A stretch of DNA of 37,376 nucleotides from Alphaproteobacteria bacterium MarineAlpha3_Bin7 (lineage in GTDB: Bacteria; Pseudomonadota; Alphaproteobacteria; Rhodospirillales; UBA2165): the NCBI GenBank assembly GCA_002937995.1, contig PTLG01000006.1:1-37376 (forward strand), in the 5' to 3' direction. Below the pieces are notes generated by a model that was given only the letters and a program-made list of their open reading frames with translations, was not told the origin of the DNA and made no database searches. The position numbers were made by a program, and so were the translations under genes. Positions 23,847-31,364 of this stretch are shown one piece after another (positions within the stretch are counted from its first letter, which is position 1; each line of letters starts with the position of its first letter).

Positions 23847-24850
23847 TAATTATTTTTTACCCCCGTGTATTCGTAGGTTTCAGGGTCAATAAGTTGATGC
23901 CAATCTTCTACTCCACCTACATTGGGTTGAAACTTATTTAATAAATCCCCTCCTTGCTCAAACATCCAATAATAACCGCCTCTTGGATAATCTTCAATTT
24001 GCCACGCGTTGTTATCCAGATCAGAAAACGTAAAACCATATGTTCCATGACTACCACTCGTTTTATGTATGACGTCAAAGCCAAATTTCTCTTGATTATC
24101 AACTATAATCTGGCGCGCAATATCGACGTTCTCAGGGCCGGCCACATCAAATCCAATATGATTATGCATTTTGTGCTCTCGTAGTTCACTATCAGTCTCA
24201 ATAAAATCAATTACAGCAACACTGTTTAGACGTCCAAGCATTCGTTTTGAGGTAAGACGGATACAATCGAGTCCAAAAACTTCTTCATATAAAACCCTAG
24301 ACTTCTCAATATCTATCACTTCACAAGTCATATGAGACATTAAAAGAGGCTTGAGAATAGACTTCCGATTTTCTAGATTTCTCTCTGAAAACGACGCAAG
24401 GGCGTGCCTGGTATCGCACTCGCCATCAAAGTAACGGGTGTAACCACCAATCTGATTTTCTAGAATTTCCCAATAATTACCATCCTGATCAAGTAACAAA
24501 AATGAGAGACCCTCGTCGCTTTCCACTAAGTCTCCAACATTCTTAATATGGAAACTTTCCTGATGTAGCAACGAAAGCTCATGAGCCTCTTTAACTTCAT
24601 CAGCTGTTGGAAAATCAAATCCAAAATGTGCATTTTTAAGCCACGGCCGGTTAGCCTTAGCAAGCCCCTTTTCCCCCAGCGTTACGCCAACAATAGCTGT
24701 ATTACTCCCTAGTCGCGCTACCAATGTTCGAGGACTCGTCTTGACAACATCCAATCCTATAAAATCACGATAAAATCGAACCGATTGTTCAACATCTTTT
24801 AGTGTTGCATGTCCATGAGACAAGAATGGTAGGTCTATTAAAGGCTTCAA
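23846..24850 (-). CDS. Two-domain VOC (glyoxalase/extradiol dioxygenase-fold) protein
   Basis: 334 residues forming two VOC modules. Domain 1 has metal-type ligands LSHGHATL, NAHFGFDF and NYWEILEN. Domain 2 has MSHMTCEV and HNHIGFDV, but the third ligand position reads NAWQIEDY, with Gln284 where Glu is expected. The end GGYYWMFEQGGD closely resembles the end of the one-domain VOC protein at 30767. In two-domain extradiol enzymes one module normally keeps the metal; here it would be domain 1. Ring cleavage or another metal-dependent reaction on a catabolite imported by the surrounding ABC genes is a reasonable guess. The gap to the upstream binding-protein gene is 24 bases. Confidence 0.75.
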   Translation of the reverse strand: MKPLIDLPFLSHGHATLKDVEQSVRFYRDFIGLDVVKTSPRTLVARLGSNTAIVGVTLGEKGLAKANRPWLKNAHFGFDFPTADEVKEAHELSLLHQESFHIKNVGDLVESDEGLSFLLLDQDGNYWEILENQIGGYTRYFDGECDTRHALASFSERNLENRKSILKPLLMSHMTCEVIDIEKSRVLYEEVFGLDCIRLTSKRMLGRLNSVAVIDFIETDSELREHKMHNHIGFDVAGPENVDIARQIIVDNQEKFGFDVIHKTSGSHGTYGFTFSDLDNNAWQIEDYPRGGYYWMFEQGGDLLNKFQPNVGGVEDWHQLIDPETYEYTGVKNN

Positions 24851-24874
24851 TCTATCGTTCCTCTATAATCTTTA

Positions 24875-26404
24875 TTACTTATCTAACCACATTTCATGAA
24901 GGCGACTCATCTTAAACACTGGCATTTTTGGGCCTTTTACATATTTCTTAGAAACAGAATAAAAGGTGTTATGATAGCGAAGGAGAAATGGCTGATGCTT
25001 AATGACCGTTCTAACATAATCACAAAATGCAGCCTTTCGTTTAGCTTGATTATCGAAGGGTGGATAAGTCCTTTCCAAAGCTTTATCAACTTCAGGGTGA
25101 TGAAACTTGAAAAAATTTCCACCACTGTTTGAATGCAGGTTTTGGGCTTGGAAACCTGGATCGAGAGCCCCACCAATGCCTAGGAAAAATGACTGGAAAC
25201 CTCCTCTCAACAATGGTAAAACCCAGGAGGCACCAGGTGGTCGTGGATCTAGCTCTACTTCAATACCGGCCCGCTTCCAGAAAGACTGATAAACCTGCGC
25301 GCCAGTAAGAAAAACTGGAAACGTCAACACTGCTAGCTTAAACTTTACGGGCTTTCCATAGGATTTGAGTAATTCTTTGGCCTTTGCTGGATTATACTCT
25401 GGATAATTTGTTCTGCCACCGCAGTACCATTTTGACTTTGGACCAAACCAGTCAGTAGCCAGAATACCCCCAACACCGCCCAAAGCCGCCTGCACCTCAA
25501 CTTTACGGTCAACAGCATAAGCTAGAGCTTTCCGAACACGCACATCATCTAGGGGTGGTTTGGATGTGTCTAATGCAACAATCCCTGATCCTTGATCCAC
25601 CTGACCAAAAACTTCGATACTCGGGTCTTTTTCTGCCTGTTTTGCTATTTTACCTGAGTTGGTAATATAAAGATCTATGTCACTGGACTTAAGTGCATTA
25701 AATCGTGCCTCTTCACGTGACACGAGGGGCATTACAATCCTATCCAGATATTGTTTTTCAGGGTAACGATAATTTGGATTCCGGACTAGGGTTAGTTTTA
25801 CACCTTGTTCCCAATCGTCAAGCATATAGGGGCCTGTACCAACAGGCAGTTTAGTCACAAATGGCCCCATATTCTTTGCGTGTTCTGGAGCATTTACCCA
25901 GAAAAACTGGAATGGGCCCGTAAGTGCCGCCTTGAAGCCCGCATGTGGACGTGACATGCGAAACTCAACAGTATGACTATCAACTGCAACTACATCTTTA
26001 ACTGGCCCGATCTGACCCCTAATAAAATTAACCATTGTTGCCTTCATGGCCCGCTTAAAATGATCTACAAAAGCGCGCGCAGTAAATGGTTCACCATTCG
26101 AGAATTTAACACCTTTCCTCAATGTCACCTTAAATAGCTTTTGATCCGATGAGATTTCAAGTGAAGTACCCAAAATCGGAATAATTTTCCCGTTCTTATC
26201 CAGACTAAATAAATCTTCGTAAATGGCGCGCTGCACATTTAATTTCGTTGGAAAAACTGTTGGGCTAGTTGCTGTGTCAAAACCATTAAAAGTTCTATTC
26301 ATTGCAACCCGCAACGTGCCTCCTCTTTTTTCAGCCAATAATTCACTTATGAAACCAAAAAAAAATAAAAGACCAACAATTATTACTTTTGAACAAAAAT
26401 ACAC
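24875..26404 (-). CDS. ABC transporter substrate-binding protein, family 5, copy B
   Basis: About 509 residues. Choosing GTG 26404, which has GGGGTGA just upstream, gives a clean signal peptide (MYFCSKVIIVGLLFFFGFIS, cleavage near LLA-E) before KRGGTLRVAMNRTFNGFDTA. A TTG at 26419 is an alternative. The core follows family 5 as in copy A: KVTLRKGVKFSNGEPFTA, PVGTGPYMLDDW, LDTSKPPLDDVRVRKALAYAVDR and KHQPFLLRYHNTF. The two copies share motifs along their whole length and probably arose by duplication, but differ enough to imply different ligands. This is the first gene of the operon that runs to the Rieske oxygenase at 14992; its promoter lies in the divergent gap to the TRAP genes. Confidence 0.9.
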   Translation of the reverse strand: MYFCSKVIIVGLLFFFGFISELLAEKRGGTLRVAMNRTFNGFDTATSPTVFPTKLNVQRAIYEDLFSLDKNGKIIPILGTSLEISSDQKLFKVTLRKGVKFSNGEPFTARAFVDHFKRAMKATMVNFIRGQIGPVKDVVAVDSHTVEFRMSRPHAGFKAALTGPFQFFWVNAPEHAKNMGPFVTKLPVGTGPYMLDDWEQGVKLTLVRNPNYRYPEKQYLDRIVMPLVSREEARFNALKSSDIDLYITNSGKIAKQAEKDPSIEVFGQVDQGSGIVALDTSKPPLDDVRVRKALAYAVDRKVEVQAALGGVGGILATDWFGPKSKWYCGGRTNYPEYNPAKAKELLKSYGKPVKFKLAVLTFPVFLTGAQVYQSFWKRAGIEVELDPRPPGASWVLPLLRGGFQSFFLGIGGALDPGFQAQNLHSNSGGNFFKFHHPEVDKALERTYPPFDNQAKRKAAFCDYVRTVIKHQPFLLRYHNTFYSVSKKYVKGPKMPVFKMSRLHEMWLDK

Positions 26405-26578
26405 TATTTCACCCCACAATTTTTTGTTTTCATAAAATTGAGATGAGCTAATTAAAGTGTATGCTACTTTCTACAATGTTATCAATGCCTAAGTAGCCCC
26501 TTACCCCTTTTATGAAGTTTGACTAACCAGCACTATTTTTTCACTTTCTTCTAAAGATAGAAAAATGATCTTAGATTT

Positions 26579-26608
26579 TTGACACAAATAAGATACATTT
26601 AATTCTAA
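26579..26608 (+). promoter_or_regulatory. Possible promoter of the TRAP operon
   Basis: A perfect TTGACA at 26579-26584 is followed after 18 bases by TTCTAA (26603-26608), a poor -10 box. The predicted start would leave a very short leader before the GGGGAG ribosome site and the ATG at 26628. The -35 box is convincing; the -10 is not. Confidence 0.3.
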
Positions 26609-26627
26609 CAATAGGGGAGATAAAGGA

Positions 26628-27878
26628 ATGGGTATAGTCAACAAAGGGCTGTCACTCTTGGGGATGCTTGTCATAATGTCCACCCCTTTAACAGCGATGG
26701 GGCAAGAGCCTGAACTTCCACCTTTAGCAAAAATGCGCGATGCTAATAATAATAATCGTATTGAAAGGGATGAAGCCGCTGGACCACTAGTTGGTAATTT
26801 TGACACCATGGATTGTGACAAGTCCGGCAATTTAGACGGCAAGGAAATTCTTGGCTTTTTCCAGGGTATTGACTGCCCTAAAAAGCCTCATTCTAATCGC
26901 CCTCCTGCAAAGCCAACCACTTCGCGACCGTCTAATGAACTACTTTTTAATCTCTACATACCGCGAACTATTTCAATGTTTACGACTATTATTAAACCAT
27001 GGTCGAGGGCAATTGAATCATCAACCAAGGGCATAGTAAAAATAAAGTTTAGTGCATCATCCCTCGCACCAATTCCCCGCCAGCTTCGAATGGTGTCTTC
27101 GGGTGTCGCAGACGCAGGTATGGGTCTTCATCATTTTACTCCAAGAAAAACCGTCACGGCTCGCATCTCAGAACTGCCTTTTGCCGCTCGCTCATCCCGC
27201 GCTGTGTCAATCGCGGCGTGGAGAACTATAAAAGAGTTCGGAAAGGGATCGGAATATAAAGGCGTCAAACTTTTAGGGATTACAAGTCCGCCACCCACTC
27301 TTATCTTTAATTCAAAAAAAGTTATCAAAGCTGTGAAAGATTTTAGGTCTTTAAAAATGCTGGTTAGTGGTTCACTTGTAAAACCAGCAAAACTATTGGG
27401 CTCAGCTGTCGTAGGCATCCCACTGCCATTCGCATATGAACAGTTCTCTCGGGGAGTTGTGGACGGCACCATAAGTAATTACGGTGGTATTAAAGAATTT
27501 AGATTGGCTAAGTTTGTCAAATACGCGACGCCAATCCCTGGAGGTGTTGGAAACACTTCAATATTCATAGTGGTAAATAAAAAGAAATTTGATGGTTTTT
27601 CCAAGAATACACAAGATGCCATCATGCGAGTATCAGGAGAAAAATTTGGCAACTACGCAGCTGGTTGGGACAAAAATGAAAAAGCATCAATTAAATTATT
27701 GAAAAAGGCCGGCATTAAAGAAACACTATTATCGGCAGAGGTACTTGCCGATGTAAAAAAACGCTGGTCTGTAATTGAACCCAAATGGATTAAAGATGCT
27801 GGCAAACTGGGTATAGATGGCAGGCAAGTAATAAAATTTTACCGTAATGAGCTTGTCAAAATTGAGGGGGCTAAATAG
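26628..27878 (+). CDS. TRAP transporter substrate-binding protein (DctP) with N-terminal EF-hand pair
   Basis: 416 residues built from three parts. Residues 1-25 are a signal peptide. Residues 36-80 hold two canonical EF-hand loops, 38-49 (DANNNNRIERDE) and 62-73 (DCDKSGNLDGKE). Residues 84-103 are a proline-rich linker, and 104-416 are a DctP-type TRAP receptor (RQLRMVSSGVADAGMG, LPFAARSSRAVSIAAWRTIKEFG, PLPFAYEQFSRGVVDGTISNYGG, VNKKKFDGFSKNTQDAI). TRAP receptors are usually about 330 residues, so the extra length is the EF-hand module. Cys63 and Cys83 flank the second loop and linker. It captures an organic acid for the DctQM permease that follows 5 and 511 bases downstream. Calcium could modulate binding or anchor the protein; that is inference. 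GGGGAG lies eight bases before the ATG. Confidence 0.88.
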   Translation: MGIVNKGLSLLGMLVIMSTPLTAMGQEPELPPLAKMRDANNNNRIERDEAAGPLVGNFDTMDCDKSGNLDGKEILGFFQGIDCPKKPHSNRPPAKPTTSRPSNELLFNLYIPRTISMFTTIIKPWSRAIESSTKGIVKIKFSASSLAPIPRQLRMVSSGVADAGMGLHHFTPRKTVTARISELPFAARSSRAVSIAAWRTIKEFGKGSEYKGVKLLGITSPPPTLIFNSKKVIKAVKDFRSLKMLVSGSLVKPAKLLGSAVVGIPLPFAYEQFSRGVVDGTISNYGGIKEFRLAKFVKYATPIPGGVGNTSIFIVVNKKKFDGFSKNTQDAIMRVSGEKFGNYAAGWDKNEKASIKLLKKAGIKETLLSAEVLADVKKRWSVIEPKWIKDAGKLGIDGRQVIKFYRNELVKIEGAK

Positions 27879-27883
27879 TAGTA

Positions 27884-28387
27884 TTGCAATACGTGAGGCC
27901 TCTTCACAAAGCAGTGAGTGCTACTGCAAGTATTTTATTATGCATTATGGTCATTCTCACTTCCATTGATGTAATTGGCCGTTATTTTTTCTTAACACCT
28001 CTTCTGGGTGCTCACGAAATGATTACTCTCGCTATGGGAATTATGATTTTTCTGGGCATACCCTTAGTTACCGCTTCTCGGGAACACTTAACCGTTGACC
28101 TAGCCAGCAGTTTACTCAACAAGAAGGGTAAACGCATCCAGCAAATTTTTGTTGATAGTATAAGTGCATTTACATTTTTGTTATTTTCTTGGCTACTTCT
28201 ATATCACGGCTTTGGTCTATCTGAGGATTTAATGACCACCGAGGATCTAGAGATAAAACAAGCGCCTATCTCTTTTACAATGGCAGCGATGTGTTTTTTA
28301 ACAATTTTCATTTTCCTCTATCAGGCGGCTTCTGGCAATGACGAGAAAGCATCCTCCTATAAAGGAAAAATGGGCTCCAAGCTGTAA
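27884..28387 (+). CDS. dctQ: TRAP transporter small permease (DctQ)
   Basis: 167 residues with four membrane helices, near 12-32, 45-66 (MITLAMGIMIFLGIPLV), 90-110 (SAFTFLLFSWLLLYHGF) and 128-150. The ALGAHEM-like region LLGAHEMITLAMG and VTASREHLTVDL between the first helices is the recognisable DctQ signature. It starts at TTG 27884, five bases after the receptor stop, with a GGGGG tract upstream inside the receptor gene. It complexes with DctM to form the sodium-driven transporter. The gap to dctM is two bases. Confidence 0.87.
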   Translation: MQYVRPLHKAVSATASILLCIMVILTSIDVIGRYFFLTPLLGAHEMITLAMGIMIFLGIPLVTASREHLTVDLASSLLNKKGKRIQQIFVDSISAFTFLLFSWLLLYHGFGLSEDLMTTEDLEIKQAPISFTMAAMCFLTIFIFLYQAASGNDEKASSYKGKMGSKL

Positions 28388-28389
28388 TT

Positions 28390-29763
28390 ATGGAGGCGGG
28401 ACTAATAGGACTGGCCTTGATGTTGGTGATGGCTTTCGCTGGTTTGCATCTAGGCACTGCCATGTTCCTAACCGGGTTTTTCGGATTTGCTTTTTTGCGT
28501 GGACTGGACGCATCAATTTCTCTTGCCGGAACCTTAATTTTTGATGCTTCGATGTCCTATGGATTTGCCTTATTACCACTTTTTCTTTTAATGGGTAACA
28601 TTATTTATTTATCTAAACTCTCCGAAGATCTTTATGACACAGCGAACACCTGGTTAGGACATCGTCCCGGAGGTCTGGCTAAAGCCACTGTAGCAGCTTG
28701 TGGCGGATTCGCTGCTGTATGCGGCAGCTCTATAGTAACAACAACAACTATGGCTTCTGTCGCAATGCCCAGCATGAGACGGTATAAATACGATGATCGT
28801 TTATCAACCGGTGCTATTGCAGCAGGGGGCACGCTGGGTATACTCATTCCACCAAGTGTACTCCTTGTATTTTATGGTATTCTTACAAACTCGGACATCG
28901 GGAAACTATTTATTGCAGGTATTTTTCCAGGTTTGATCTCTATACTTAGTTATTTTTTTGTCATAGATATAATCACTCGAGTAAAACCAGAACTTGGCCC
29001 TCGAGGTCACCGAATTCCAATAAAAGCTCGACTTCAGTCGTTAAAAAAAGTCTGGGGTGTATTAGCTTTATTCCTATTTGTATTAGGTGGAATCTATATT
29101 GGTTTTGTTACCCCAATTGAAGCTGGAGCTATTGGAGTACTTGGAGCACTAGTATTCGCTCTCGGCAGGGGGTTGCTAACTTTTGCTAACCTAAAAGAGG
29201 CTCTGGCTAAATCAGTTCGCACATCTGCCATGTTATTTTTTATAATCTTTGGCGCCCAAGTATTTTCTGCGTTCATTAATGCGGCGGATTTACCGGGGCA
29301 AACACTTATTTGGATTAATAGCCTCGAACTCTCATCCATGGGCGTACTGGTCATCATTTTAATTTTTTATATTGTTATGGGCTGCGTTTTCAGCGCATTT
29401 GCCCTTGTTCTGCTAACAGTTCCCATCTTTTTTCCGCTTGTTTCTGGCCTTGGGCTAGAAAATTTATTTGAAACGACACCAGCCAATATAATTATCTGGT
29501 TTGGCATTGTAATTGTTGTCGTAGCAGAAATAGGTCAGATCACTCCTCCTATCGGTATGAATGTTTTTGTACTTAAATCCATGCTTCCGGATGTTTCTCT
29601 AAGCACAATATTTAAGGGTATCATCCCATTCTTTGCTGCAGACTTATTCAGATTGGCCATCATAGTATTCTTTCCTGCCACAGTTTTATTTCTTCCCGAC
29701 AATATGGACCATATAGAGGATAATGTGGAATTATTCATAAATTGGGCAAAAAATATTTTGTAA
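28390..29763 (+). CDS. dctM: TRAP transporter large permease (DctM)
   Basis: 457 residues, about 12 membrane helices, matching DctM throughout: LPLFLLMGNIIYLSKLSEDLYDTANTWLGHRPGGLAKATVAACGGFAAVCGSS, AAGGTLGILIPPSVLLVFYGILT, GFVTPIEAGAIGVLGAL and QITPPIGMNVFVLKSM. The paired GxLGILIPPS and ITPPIGMN loops form the substrate and sodium sites of the elevator-type transporter. A slight extension relative to typical members (about 425-440) lies in the soluble loop near residues 195-220. It begins two bases after the dctQ stop and has no strong ribosome site, so translation is probably coupled. It is convergent with the FAA hydrolase gene. Confidence 0.95.
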   Translation: MEAGLIGLALMLVMAFAGLHLGTAMFLTGFFGFAFLRGLDASISLAGTLIFDASMSYGFALLPLFLLMGNIIYLSKLSEDLYDTANTWLGHRPGGLAKATVAACGGFAAVCGSSIVTTTTMASVAMPSMRRYKYDDRLSTGAIAAGGTLGILIPPSVLLVFYGILTNSDIGKLFIAGIFPGLISILSYFFVIDIITRVKPELGPRGHRIPIKARLQSLKKVWGVLALFLFVLGGIYIGFVTPIEAGAIGVLGALVFALGRGLLTFANLKEALAKSVRTSAMLFFIIFGAQVFSAFINAADLPGQTLIWINSLELSSMGVLVIILIFYIVMGCVFSAFALVLLTVPIFFPLVSGLGLENLFETTPANIIIWFGIVIVVVAEIGQITPPIGMNVFVLKSMLPDVSLSTIFKGIIPFFAADLFRLAIIVFFPATVLFLPDNMDHIEDNVELFINWAKNIL

Positions 29764-29794
29764 TAGAAATTTTTAAATTGTACGAAAGATCAAG

Positions 29795-30730
29795 TTACAC
29801 AAGTTCATTAGCCAGAATACCAATATTTTCTATCTCTACTTCTATTCTATCTCCAGCTTTCATAAACACCTGAGGATCTCGACCAACCCCAACACCTGAA
29901 GGTGAACCAGTTGTGATAATATCTCCAGGATGAAAACAATACCATTTTGAGAAATAGGAGACAATTTCTGGGATCTTAAAAATCAAGTCATCCGTATTTG
30001 AATTTTGCATAACCTCACCATTCAATTTGGTTTGAAGTCTTAAATTGTTTACGTCATCAATTTCATCTTTAGTCACAATTACTGGGCCACAGGGTGTAAA
30101 GCCAGGTAAGTTTTTTCCCATTATATTCCTTTCCCATCCATGAATTGGGCCAAAAGGGGGGTCTCCTGAATAAATATCTGGTATCCAATTTCTAGCAGAT
30201 ACATCGTTAGCTATAGTATACCCAACAATATAGTCCATTGCTTCTTGCTCGTTTACATTGTGGCACATCTTGCCAAAAACGAATGACATCTCTCCCTCAT
30301 AATCAATCATATCTGAACACTGTCTAGGCACTTCTATAGATCTGCCTGAGCCTAGAAGTGTATCTCTCGTTTTAATAAAAGCAGCAGGATGTTTGGGACG
30401 GGGTGTATTATCCATCTCCGCCAAATGCTGGCCATAATTCATACCTACTGATAAAATAAGCCAGGGGTCTGGCACAGGAGGCAGAAGGGAGATTTTATCG
30501 TCATCCAGTATACATGAAGATAATTGCTCAATATTTTCCTCAGCCACATCACGAATTTTTTTTAATCTCTCAATACCATTGGAAAGTTCTAGTACCCCCC
30601 TAAGAGACCTAGGACGCCACTCATCTTCAAAGACTAAATCTGGTGCAGACCTTAAATCAAGCACTTGCCCGGTATCTAAGCAGATAGCTGGATGGCTTTC
30701 ACCTTCCAACTCTATTGTTAAAAGTCGCAC
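29795..30730 (-). CDS. Fumarylacetoacetate hydrolase-family protein
   Basis: 311 residues with an N-terminal domain (1-85) and the FAH catalytic domain. Metal ligands appear in MIDYEGEMSFVFGK (two Glu) and GYTIANDVSARNW (Asp). RNIMGKNLPGFTPCGPVIV, TGSPSGVGVGRDPQVFMKAGDRIEVEIENIG and the Pro-Lys loop NTPRPKHPAAFIKTRDT are all family hallmarks. The family cleaves C-C bonds in acylpyruvates or hydrates and decarboxylates products of ring cleavage (for example MhpD/HpcG or HpaG-type steps). A place after ring opening by the neighbouring VOC dioxygenases is therefore sensible. It starts at GTG 30730, preceded by GGGAGG. The upstream VOC gene ends 36 bases earlier on the same strand, suggesting one operon. 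Confidence 0.88.
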   Translation of the reverse strand: MRLLTIELEGESHPAICLDTGQVLDLRSAPDLVFEDEWRPRSLRGVLELSNGIERLKKIRDVAEENIEQLSSCILDDDKISLLPPVPDPWLILSVGMNYGQHLAEMDNTPRPKHPAAFIKTRDTLLGSGRSIEVPRQCSDMIDYEGEMSFVFGKMCHNVNEQEAMDYIVGYTIANDVSARNWIPDIYSGDPPFGPIHGWERNIMGKNLPGFTPCGPVIVTKDEIDDVNNLRLQTKLNGEVMQNSNTDDLIFKIPEIVSYFSKWYCFHPGDIITTGSPSGVGVGRDPQVFMKAGDRIEVEIENIGILANELV

Positions 30731-30766
30731 TCTACCTCCCAGTAAGCAGGAAAAACCTCTCCAAAT

Positions 30767-31261
30767 CTATGTCTTTACCCCGGGTCGCTCAAACTTCTTA
30801 TCCATATGTCCCTTGCCTACCTGATCACCCTGCTCAAATAGCCAAGTATAACCACCTTTTGGATTGGTCAAAATTTCCCAACAATTATCATCATAATCCC
30901 AAAAATAAAAACTGTAAGTCCCGTGCTGGAGTATAGGTTTGGTTATCTTATGAAGACCCCATTTTTCAGCCTGTTCAACCACAACTTTGTGGGCCTCATC
31001 AACTTCTTCCTGGGTTTCTACATCAAAACCATTGTGGTAAAGAACTCCCATTACATCTTGGCGCTTCTTTTGCTCCACTACAGCATATGTATGTTCCCCA
31101 CCTAATCTTATCAAAAGTGAAATGGGACTAGTCCTGATAACATCACAGCCAAGAAATTCTTCGAAAAATTTTCTCGAGCGCTCCAAATCCTTGGATTCTA
31201 GCGTACCATGAGATAAAAAATTTAGCTTTAAAGCTGGCTCCGTTTTTACTTCCGCATCCAT
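30767..31261 (-). CDS. Single-domain VOC protein
   Basis: 164 residues making one VOC module with likely metal ligands in FLSHGTLES, LYHNGFDV and NCWEILTN. It is most like the two-domain VOC protein at 23846, including the ending PKGGYTWLFEQGD and the strand pattern (C/L)DVIRTSP...RLG. I chose ATG 31261 because GGGGGGAGGG lies just upstream; a frame from 31303 has no such site. The likely role is a small ring-cleavage or glyoxalase-type enzyme that would dimerise to make its active sites. It precedes the FAA hydrolase gene on the same strand, so a cleavage-then-hydrolysis pair is plausible. Confidence 0.78.
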   Translation of the reverse strand: MDAEVKTEPALKLNFLSHGTLESKDLERSRKFFEEFLGCDVIRTSPISLLIRLGGEHTYAVVEQKKRQDVMGVLYHNGFDVETQEEVDEAHKVVVEQAEKWGLHKITKPILQHGTYSFYFWDYDDNCWEILTNPKGGYTWLFEQGDQVGKGHMDKKFERPGVKT

Positions 31262-31364
31262 TAATCCCTCCCCCCTAAATTTATTATAACCTTCGATAAA
31301 CAATAACCTTTGAATTCATTATTGAAAAGGGACAAACAAATTCTCAATCCTAGGGGTATAGATA

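Noticed and set aside
26510-26842. 110-residue minus-strand frame over the TRAP receptor start
   Set aside because: Antisense to the signal peptide and EF-hand coding region; low-complexity shadow.
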